The notes below the pieces were generated by a model. That model saw only the letters and a list, made by a program, of their open reading frames with translations. It was not told the DNA's origin and did not search any database. A program made the position numbers and the translations under genes. From NCBI RefSeq assembly GCF_000247605.1, contig NC_016894.1, forward strand, positions 2,407,732-2,471,731: DNA of 64,000 nucleotides. The letters run 5' to 3'. Of this stretch, positions 52,280-59,721 are shown in pieces (position 1 is the first letter of the stretch; each line of letters begins with the position of its first letter). This DNA is from Acetobacterium woodii DSM 1030 (lineage in GTDB: Bacteria > Bacillota > Clostridia > Eubacteriales > Eubacteriaceae).

Positions 52280-53875
52280 CTAAGCCAAGGTTTTTTTATA
52301 CTCAATGAACTCATCATAAGTAGACAAACGATCCATGATCCCTTCATCTTTGATTTCAATAATTCGATTTGCCACAGTTTGCATGAATTGATGATCATGA
52401 CTGGCAAAAAGAAGGATTGATTTAAAATCAATCAGGCCATTATTAACAGCAGTTATCGATTCCAAATCCAGATGATTAGTGGGCTGATCCAATATTAAAA
52501 CATTTGAACCAAACATCATTATTTTGGAAAGCATACACCGAACCTTTTCGCCACCTGACAAAACTTGCACTTGTTTATAGATATCATCACCAGAAAACAG
52601 CATTCGTCCCAAAAATCCACGAATATACGTTTCGGTAATTTCCTCGGTATACTGCTGCAGCCACTCGCAAATGTTGAGTGTACAGCCATTAAAATAGTCA
52701 CTGTTATCTTTGGGAAAATAAGATTGACTTGTACTGACTCCCCATTTAAAAGTCCCTTCATCTGGTTCTATCTCTTCCATTAATATCTTAAAAAGCGTCG
52801 TCATCGCGATCTCATTATCCGCAACAAACGCAATTTTATCATCTTTATTAACTCGAAAACTCACATTATTTAAAACTTTTACGCCATCAATCGTTTTAGA
52901 CAAATGTTCAACCGTTAAAATCTCTTTTCCAGGTTCTCGATCAATTTGAAAACCAACCCAAGGATATTTACGGGATGACGAAGGCATATCTTCAATATTC
53001 AATTTATCCAACATTTTTTTACGGGAGGTCGCTTGTTTAGATTTAGATTTATTGGCTGAAAATCGGGCAATAAAACTTTGTAGTTCTTTAGCTTTATCTT
53101 CATTTTTTTTGTTTTGATCTTTTAATAATCGTTGCACTAACTGGCTTGATTCATACCAGAAATCATAATTGCCAACATAAACTTTAATTTTACCAAAGTC
53201 AATATCGACAATATGAGTACAGACATTATTCAAAAAGTAACGGTCATGAGATACCACAATAACCGTTCCTTCATATTCCATTAAAAATTCTTCCAGCCAT
53301 TCAACTGCTTGGATATCTAAATGATTGGTAGGCTCATCTAAGAGGATAATTTCTGGTTTGCCAAATAAAGCCTGGGCCAATAAAACCTTGACCTTTTCAT
53401 TTCCTGTTAGGCCATCCATGTTAGCATCGAGGATGTTAACGCCGAGTCCCAAACCCTGGATAATTCGCGATGCATCTGATTCGGCTTCCCAACCGCCCAT
53501 TTCAGCAAATTCACCTTCAAGCTCACCCGCTCTGATTCCATCTGCATCAGAAAAATCTTCTTTCATATATAATGCATCTTTTTCTTTCATAACCGAATAA
53601 AGATGTTGATTTCCCATCATAATGGTATCAAGGACCGAAAATTCATCAAAAGCATAATGATCCTGTTTTAGCACTGACATTCGCATATGCTCCGGAATAA
53701 ATACATTACCCGTTGATGGTTCAATTTCACCTGATAAAATTCTCAAAAAAGTGGTCTTCCCAGCGCCATTCGCTCCGATAACCCCATAGCAATTTCCAGG
53801 GGTAAATTTAATATTTACGTTGGAAAAAAGATTTGTTCCACTAAAATTCAAACTTAATTCTGATACTGTTATCAT
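52280..53875 (-). CDS. ABC-F ATPase (YkpA/YbiT type)
   Basis: A 531-residue soluble twin-ATPase. Domain 1 has GANGAGKTTFLRIL (about 37-50), variant signature GLTGNEKVKVLL and DEPTNHLD. A linker of Lys/Arg-rich helices (about 265-305) follows. Domain 2 has VADNEIAMTTLFKIL (about 352-366) in place of a standard Walker A, signature LSGGEKVRCML and DQPTNHLDLES. ABC-F proteins act on ribosomes; this subgroup is not linked to drug resistance. The altered second Walker A is discussed in the findings. Confidence 0.93.
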   Translation of the reverse strand: MITVSELSLNFSGTNLFSNVNIKFTPGNCYGVIGANGAGKTTFLRILSGEIEPSTGNVFIPEHMRMSVLKQDHYAFDEFSVLDTIMMGNQHLYSVMKEKDALYMKEDFSDADGIRAGELEGEFAEMGGWEAESDASRIIQGLGLGVNILDANMDGLTGNEKVKVLLAQALFGKPEIILLDEPTNHLDIQAVEWLEEFLMEYEGTVIVVSHDRYFLNNVCTHIVDIDFGKIKVYVGNYDFWYESSQLVQRLLKDQNKKNEDKAKELQSFIARFSANKSKSKQATSRKKMLDKLNIEDMPSSSRKYPWVGFQIDREPGKEILTVEHLSKTIDGVKVLNNVSFRVNKDDKIAFVADNEIAMTTLFKILMEEIEPDEGTFKWGVSTSQSYFPKDNSDYFNGCTLNICEWLQQYTEEITETYIRGFLGRMLFSGDDIYKQVQVLSGGEKVRCMLSKIMMFGSNVLILDQPTNHLDLESITAVNNGLIDFKSILLFASHDHQFMQTVANRIIEIKDEGIMDRLSTYDEFIEYKKTLA

Positions 53876-53962
53876 TAATCAATACTCCTTTTTTATTTTC
53901 TATCTTGTAGGTACTAAAAAATATCGATGATGCTATTTTTTAGCTTTCAATCAAATTTATAA

Positions 53963-54054
53963 GTTACTTACTTTGACTTTAATCAAAGTAAGTAACAGCC
54001 TTGTTCTCGTCGCGTAAAGAAGAGGCCTTTATCATCGCAATGATAAAAGCCTCT
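53963..54054 (-). terminator. Two hairpins in the gap downstream of the capsule operon
   Basis: The gap 53876-54188 has no ORF. It contains a perfect inverted repeat GTTACTTACTTTGA (53963-53976)/TCAAAGTAAGTAAC (53983-53996) with a 6-base loop, and a second stem AGAGGCCTTTATCAT (54021-54035)/ATGATAAAAGCCTCT (54040-54054) with a 4-base loop and one mismatch. The second is a likely minus-strand terminator for cpsD. The first has no T-tract. Confidence 0.6.
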
Positions 54055-54188
54055 ACTATAATCTATAATATTATATCCTTTTTGATCGTTAATTTCCAGT
54101 CCTTTTATAAATTTTTAATATTTTATTTAATCTATTTTTTGTCTGAATATCAACGTTAATTCAATGAATTATAAAATCAACTTTTAAA

Positions 54189-54905
54189 CTATTTTTTCTT
54201 TTTCAGTTTTTTTTCTTTTTTGGAATGTCCTTTATCTTCACCATAACCATAATAATCCGAACTTTTTTTAAATTTTACTTTGGTCAAAATAACCCCTAAT
54301 AATACACCGCCAACCTTGTCAATCGTTTTTTTTGCCTCTACGATCATCGCTTTTTTAGTTTCATTCGCGGCGACAACAAGTAACGACCCATCCGCAACTT
54401 TAGAAACAATACTGGCATCAGCAAAATTTAAAACCGGTGGCGTATCAATTAAAATAATATCGTATTCCTTTCTACATGCAATAATTAATTGCTCAAAAGC
54501 ATCAGAATTCAATAATTCCGTTGGTGAAACCTGTCGATCTCCGGCAGTTAAAATTTCAAATTTTTCTAAATCCTTTACCTTGTTTAATACAGAGTCAAAT
54601 ATTAAACCATCAACAAGCATGTTTGACAAACCTGGTTGATTTAAGCTGATATCAAATATCTTACCAATCCGTGGTAGCCTTAAATCTGCATCAATTAACA
54701 ATACTCTCTTTCCCGATTGAGCAAGTGTTATTGCTAAATTAGCGATAGTTGTTGTTTTTCCTTCTTCTTTAGCCGCACTGGTAAACAATAATACCTGATA
54801 TTTATTTTCGAGGTTGATAAAATTTAAGTTTGTTCTTAATAATTTGTAGCTTTCAGTTACATGTGAAGTGGGATCATTTAATGTTATTAAACTCGCTAAA
54901 TTCAT
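54189..54905 (-). CDS. CpsD/YwqD-type tyrosine autokinase (BY-kinase)
   Basis: I chose the ATG at 54905 (MNLASLITL): GGAGAGG lies before it, while the longer frame overlaps cpsC heavily. The product is 238 residues. The bacterial tyrosine-kinase motifs are present: Walker A AAKEEGKTTT, Walker A' LLIDADLRLPRIGKIF, Walker B IILIDTPPVL. The C-terminus has a tyrosine cluster SDYYGYGE for autophosphorylation, then a very basic tail (KKEKKLKKKK). It works with CpsC (adjacent) and is dephosphorylated by the CpsB-type phosphatase (58879). Confidence 0.93.
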   Translation of the reverse strand: MNLASLITLNDPTSHVTESYKLLRTNLNFINLENKYQVLLFTSAAKEEGKTTTIANLAITLAQSGKRVLLIDADLRLPRIGKIFDISLNQPGLSNMLVDGLIFDSVLNKVKDLEKFEILTAGDRQVSPTELLNSDAFEQLIIACRKEYDIILIDTPPVLNFADASIVSKVADGSLLVVAANETKKAMIVEAKKTIDKVGGVLLGVILTKVKFKKSSDYYGYGEDKGHSKKEKKLKKKK

Positions 54906-54906
54906 A

Positions 54907-55644
54907 TTATCTAGCCTCTCCTTTAAATTCTGGAATACTTCCCAGCACTGATACATCAATTAAACTTTTTATATCATCTTCATCTTTAACGGTATCATTG
55001 AATAAAAACATAATCAAAATAACAAATAACGAAAACAGTAAACCAAACAAACCACCAATAATTGTATTTATTAATATATTCGGTGAAATTGGTTTAACTG
55101 GAAGCGTAGATTGATCTAAAATACGAATATTTTCGACCCCAACAATTTGCGAAACGGCAATCGTTAGTTGCTTTGCTAATTCATCTGAAACTTTTTTGGC
55201 AATCTCAGGATCTGGATCTTTAAATCCAACCGTAAACAGTCGTGAATTGTTAATCGCTTCGATCTCCGTGTTCTTTTGAAAATCCGTATATGTCATTGAG
55301 GACTTACCTGTTATACCATTTTTTGACTCATTGTCGTTAATGTTTAGTCCTGTATTTTTAACTACCGCATCAATAACCAAGCGCGTTAAAGCAATTTCTT
55401 TGTAGTCGATAATCAACTGACTATCTGCTTCAAGTTGACCCAAAGAAACATCGATTGTTCCTAGTCCTGAATTTTCCCGTCCGATATATAATACCGTCTT
55501 TGCTTCGTAAATAGGGGTTATCAATTTAGCAGTACCAAAATAAGCCCCGACAAACCCGACTATTGTCAGTAAAATGATCAGCCACCATTTTTTCAGCACA
55601 ATTCTAAATAGCTCTTTTAAATCAACTTCTCCCGTTTTGTTCAT
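54907..55644 (-). CDS. CpsC/Wzz-type chain-length and kinase-activator protein
   Basis: A 245-residue inner-membrane protein. It has TM1 near residues 18-38 (WWLIILLTIVGFVGAYFGT), an extracellular domain (40-180), a proline-rich LPVKPISPNILINT before TM2 (about 190-215), and a cytoplasmic tail (DEDDIKSLIDVSVLGSIPEF) that in the family activates the kinase. It ends one base before the start of cpsD. The length fits Gram-positive two-protein systems where kinase and activator are separate. Confidence 0.93.
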   Translation of the reverse strand: MNKTGEVDLKELFRIVLKKWWLIILLTIVGFVGAYFGTAKLITPIYEAKTVLYIGRENSGLGTIDVSLGQLEADSQLIIDYKEIALTRLVIDAVVKNTGLNINDNESKNGITGKSSMTYTDFQKNTEIEAINNSRLFTVGFKDPDPEIAKKVSDELAKQLTIAVSQIVGVENIRILDQSTLPVKPISPNILINTIIGGLFGLLFSLFVILIMFLFNDTVKDEDDIKSLIDVSVLGSIPEFKGEAR

Positions 55645-55669
55645 GATTATCCCCTTCCCTTTTGATCTT

Positions 55670-56626
55670 TTATTCTCGCCAATTATCCAAATTCATTTCT
55701 TCTTTATGGTCAAATAAAGCTTTAATCGTATCTAAATCTTCTTGATGATACAACTCATACCATAAGCCATCGATAATTTCGCCGTAAGTTTGAAGACGAT
55801 GATTTTCATAGATAATATCAGTATCCTTGCTGCTCATCTTAATATAGTCAGTTATCTTGGTTAGATTAGCATCTGTCTCAATTCCCTGATTGTAATATTT
55901 CATAACCAATTCGATTTTTTTACTTAAACTAGAAGTCTTCAAATATTCTATCAGGGAAATTACCACTTCTTGTTGTCTGGCAATCCGTCCATAATCGTAT
56001 TCATCATCACTTCGGAACCTGACATAAAAAAGCGCTTGTTCTCCCGTTAACAATTGACTTCCCTGATCAACAACAAGCGTTCCATCGGAAGCAAAAAATT
56101 GCTTTTTAGCGTTAATCTTGACTCCACCTAAGGTATCGATGATATTAGAGAAGGTATCAAAATTTAATTTTATTGTAAAGTCAAGTTTAATATCTAACAG
56201 GTTTTCGACAACTTGATTGATTAATTGCTCTTGCCCATAAGCATAGGCGGCATTTATTTTATTCATCCCATAGCCAGGAATATCAACTCTTGTATCTCTT
56301 GGAATCGAAACAATAAGCATTTTTTTCAAAGTCGGATCATATTTAACTACCATGATGATATCACTTCTTCCATCTTCAGTTGTTTTATCATCAATGCCAT
56401 AAATAGCGAAAATAACTGGTTTTCGTATGTCCTCTAACTTGAGCAAATCCTCATTATTATTGTTAAGAACATCTTCAATTGAGACGCTTGTGTCATCACT
56501 TTTTAAATTAGCAGGTTTCTCGTTCGAATTCACGTTACGACTGAACAGGAGATAACCACCAACTCCAATAATTAAGGAAATAAGACTTATTGAAATAATC
56601 AATATCGCTTTTTTTTTATTGTTCAT
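55670..56626 (-). CDS. LytR-CpsA-Psr (LCP) family protein
   Basis: A 318-residue protein with one N-terminal TM (about 7-27) and an extracellular LCP domain: IYGIDDKTTEDGRSDIIMVV, SIPRDTRVDIPGYGMNKIN, GGVKINAKKQFFASDG and FRSDDEYDYGRIARQQEVV, which carry the arginines and aspartates of the pyrophosphate-lipid site. LCP enzymes attach polymers from lipid carriers to peptidoglycan. It sits between capD and cpsC in one transcriptional direction, supporting capsule or wall-polymer attachment. Confidence 0.93.
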   Translation of the reverse strand: MNNKKKAILIISISLISLIIGVGGYLLFSRNVNSNEKPANLKSDDTSVSIEDVLNNNNEDLLKLEDIRKPVIFAIYGIDDKTTEDGRSDIIMVVKYDPTLKKMLIVSIPRDTRVDIPGYGMNKINAAYAYGQEQLINQVVENLLDIKLDFTIKLNFDTFSNIIDTLGGVKINAKKQFFASDGTLVVDQGSQLLTGEQALFYVRFRSDDEYDYGRIARQQEVVISLIEYLKTSSLSKKIELVMKYYNQGIETDANLTKITDYIKMSSKDTDIIYENHRLQTYGEIIDGLWYELYHQEDLDTIKALFDHKEEMNLDNWRE

Positions 56627-56714
56627 TATAGCTGCTCTTTTCTTTCACATTGTTATGAGAATAATCTACACGATATTACAATTGATACTATTATAGTATT
56701 TTAATTAATTATTT

Positions 56715-58580
56715 TCAATTCAATTCTTTTTCTTTATTTACTTCAGTATTATTTCTGTACGTAGGAACAATTCTTTTTACTGTATTAATGAGTTGATTTG
56801 TGTCCTCTAATTTCACGATCTGTGATAATTCATCCAGTGATTTTTTTAACTCTGTATAATCGATATCAATCGGTTTTCCAATATGGATTTTTTCAAATTT
56901 AGTATCGGTTAATCCCTCTTCATCCATAAGCAGTTCTTCATAAAGTTTCTCTCCTGGTCTCAGGCCTGTTATTTCAATTTTTATATCTTCATCGAGTTTA
57001 AGCCCTGAGAGTTTAATTAAATCTACCGCCAAATCATATATTTTTACTGGCTCTCCCATATCAAGAATAAATATTTCTCCGCCCTTGGCAATTGCCCCGG
57101 ATTGTATCACCAGTTGGGCAGCTTCTGGAATTGTCATAAAGTAACGAATAATATCTTTATGTGTGACCGTAACCGGCCCACCTTCCTTGATTTGTTTCTT
57201 GAAAAGGGGAACAACAGAACCATTACTATCAAGAACATTTCCAAATCTGACTGCCGTAAATTTGGTTTTGCTTTTTTTGGCAAGACCCTGAATGATCATT
57301 TCACATATCCGCTTACTGGCTCCCATGATATTTGTCGGATTAACAGCCTTATCCGTCGAGATTAAGACAAAGCGTTCAACATCATATTCATGAGCCGCTT
57401 CAGCCACATTTCGAGTTCCAAACGCATTGTTTTTTATCGCTTCACGAGGTGAATGTTCCATTAGTGGCACATGTTTATGCGCCGCCGCATGGAATATCAC
57501 ATCAGGTCGCAAGCTTCCTATAATTGTAAAAATATTATAGCGATCTCTTACCGAAGCAATAATAATTTCAAGATTTAGCTTTGTTCCATATTCTTTTATT
57601 AGTTCATTCTGAATTTCGTAGGCATTATTTTCATAATTGTCAAGAATAACCAGTTTTTTAGGATTAAATTTAGCAAGCTGTCGGCATAATTCCGAGCCAA
57701 TAGAACCACCGCCGCCAGTTACTAAAATAGTCTTATTCTCAATGTAACTAATTACTTCTGTGACATGTAAATTAACTGAATCTCTGCCTAAAAGATCTTC
57801 TATCTCAACGCCTCTTATTTTATTAAGCGATACTTGTCCATCTATTACTTCACGAATCCCTGGCATAATCCGAACCTTGGCATCTGTTCGTTTACACTCT
57901 GCGATAACCATCCTTACCGTATAAGGACCAGCTGTCGGAACTGCAATAATAATTTCATTGATGTGATATTTATAGACAATACCATAAATGTCATGATAGT
58001 TTCCTAAAACTTTCACTCCCGAAATGCTTTTATTCAATTTATTCTCATCATCATCAATAAAACCAATCACTTGGCCATAGTTTGATGCGTGATTTCTGAT
58101 TTCAGTAGCAATCAGAGTTGCTGTTGATCCACTTCCAATGATCAATATTTTTTTCTCATGTTCCTGTTTGTTAAATAAATTTTTATTTTTTAGATTTCTA
58201 AGCAGTCGATAGCTAAAACGCACCCCGCCAATAAATCCAACTTCCAGAATCATTGCTGTTATATAAACGCCAAAGAATAGTTGAGCTCCCATTAATATGA
58301 GATATACAGTACTAAAAACATTTGTCACAAAACCCGCTATTAGAATTTTCATAAATTCATCCACTGAAGCATATGACCATAAACTACTATATAACTCAAA
58401 ATACCGATAAATTAAAATTTTACCAATCGTCAAAATGATAAAACTATTTAGGTAAATAGTTCTAATCGCGATTGGGATATGACCCTCATAATGTAACAAC
58501 AATGCTAATAGAAAAGCAATATTTACTAATAAGATATCAGTAACAACTAGAAATAGCTGCCTGCTTGTTTTCTTTTTCAC
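56715..58580 (-). CDS. CapD-type membrane nucleotide-sugar dehydratase/epimerase
   Basis: A 621-residue protein. Four to five TM segments in the first 130 residues precede an N-terminal Rossmann-like domain (ILIIGSGSTATLIATEIRNH near 145). The catalytic SDR domain follows (VTGGGGSIGSELCRQL near 288, FHAAAHKHVPLME, STDKAVNPTNIMGASKR near 410-426). This is the FlaA1/CapD architecture with the family's modified M/K active site instead of YxxxK. It probably makes the first sugar precursor (4,6-dehydration of UDP-GlcNAc) of a surface polysaccharide. Confidence 0.92.
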   Translation of the reverse strand: MKKKTSRQLFLVVTDILLVNIAFLLALLLHYEGHIPIAIRTIYLNSFIILTIGKILIYRYFELYSSLWSYASVDEFMKILIAGFVTNVFSTVYLILMGAQLFFGVYITAMILEVGFIGGVRFSYRLLRNLKNKNLFNKQEHEKKILIIGSGSTATLIATEIRNHASNYGQVIGFIDDDENKLNKSISGVKVLGNYHDIYGIVYKYHINEIIIAVPTAGPYTVRMVIAECKRTDAKVRIMPGIREVIDGQVSLNKIRGVEIEDLLGRDSVNLHVTEVISYIENKTILVTGGGGSIGSELCRQLAKFNPKKLVILDNYENNAYEIQNELIKEYGTKLNLEIIIASVRDRYNIFTIIGSLRPDVIFHAAAHKHVPLMEHSPREAIKNNAFGTRNVAEAAHEYDVERFVLISTDKAVNPTNIMGASKRICEMIIQGLAKKSKTKFTAVRFGNVLDSNGSVVPLFKKQIKEGGPVTVTHKDIIRYFMTIPEAAQLVIQSGAIAKGGEIFILDMGEPVKIYDLAVDLIKLSGLKLDEDIKIEITGLRPGEKLYEELLMDEEGLTDTKFEKIHIGKPIDIDYTELKKSLDELSQIVKLEDTNQLINTVKRIVPTYRNNTEVNKEKELN

Positions 58581-58771
58581 GGTATTTATTCCTCACTTCT
58601 CAAGACTGCAATATAGGTTTCTTTGAATATATTAATTTCGTACGAATAGGCTATTCATTATAACATATTCAGGGTATTCAGATAACTGCTCCCTCTAATT
58701 AAATTTTCGCTACCGTTCAATTAAAACTGTTATTTTCCATAAAATTTAGATATATTATTTAAACTTTCTAT

Positions 58772-58808
58772 AAAAAAAACCTATGGGCGGATCATCATAG
58801 GTTTTTTT
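58772..58808 (-). terminator. Terminator after the CpsB-type gene
   Basis: AAAACCTATG, a loop of about 10 bases, then CATAGGTTTTTTT, with an A run on the other side (bidirectional). On the minus strand it falls between cpsB and capD, so the two may be separately transcribed or joined by read-through. Confidence 0.85.
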
Positions 58809-58878
58809 ATCAATTCATCAATCTGAATCGCTATTTTACTTTTTTGATGTAAAACGATTGTTAACTTCTTTTCTCATA

Positions 58879-59640
58879 TTAAAAAAAATGAAATCTTTTC
58901 ACTTTTTTTATATTAATCGTTGCTAATTCCATATTTTCAATCATTAATTTAGGATTATCAAGAAATAATATCTGCGCACAATCTTTCCCAAACGTTTCGG
59001 AAACGATGTCATAAGCCATTTTCATCACCGGCGGTCGCCACTCTATCCCATGTCCATCTGAAGCAACAATATGAATCAAACCGTTTTTTATCAGTTGAAG
59101 CGCCCTTTTTCTCGTTTTTTTATTCATAATATACTGAGAAGTTATTTGTCCATAACTCCCATAACGAATTAATTCCTTAAGTTTTTCCGGTTCTTTTTTG
59201 AAAATATCATAACGTTCAACATGAGCTAGCAAAATTTTATATCCCCTTTTTTGCAGATCTTGAATCATGATCTCGTGAAATGGATAAAACTGATGGATTG
59301 GCAATTCCAATAATACATAGCGTGTATTCCCCATAGTGAAAGCCATGCCCTTTTTGACCCCTTCGACGTCTTCTTCACTTAAATATATCTCATTCCCCAG
59401 ATGTATCTTAAAGTCTATTTGTGCAGTTGAAATATACGCCTTAAGTTGAAGATACTGCTCGATCACCTTTTGATTACTGTAGATGGGGATGTTGAAATGA
59501 GGGGTCAAAACCATCTCGTTGACCCCATCATTCATTGCAATCTGTAACATCTGAATTGCAATATCCATATCTTTTGCACCATCGTCAACTCCGGGAAGCA
59601 GATGTATATGTGTATCTATCAATTCCAGACCTCTTTTCAT
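58879..59640 (-). CDS. CpsB/YwqE-type PHP tyrosine phosphatase
   Basis: A 253-residue manganese-dependent phosphatase. Metal ligands are visible in DTHIHLLPGVDDGAKD (about 9-24), MVLTPHFN (about 43-50), GNEIYLSEEDV, LLAHVERYDIF and VASDGHGIEWR near 190. It removes phosphate from the BY-kinase tyrosine cluster and so controls polymer length. It starts 82 bases after the PAS/coiled-coil/ferritin gene on the same strand. Confidence 0.93.
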   Translation of the reverse strand: MKRGLELIDTHIHLLPGVDDGAKDMDIAIQMLQIAMNDGVNEMVLTPHFNIPIYSNQKVIEQYLQLKAYISTAQIDFKIHLGNEIYLSEEDVEGVKKGMAFTMGNTRYVLLELPIHQFYPFHEIMIQDLQKRGYKILLAHVERYDIFKKEPEKLKELIRYGSYGQITSQYIMNKKTRKRALQLIKNGLIHIVASDGHGIEWRPPVMKMAYDIVSETFGKDCAQILFLDNPKLMIENMELATINIKKVKRFHFF

Positions 59641-59721
59641 AAAAGATCATACCAGTTAGTATATCATTAAGTATACATAACCATTAAAGCTCGCTGTTTG
59701 ACTTTTCATAAACCAACTTCA

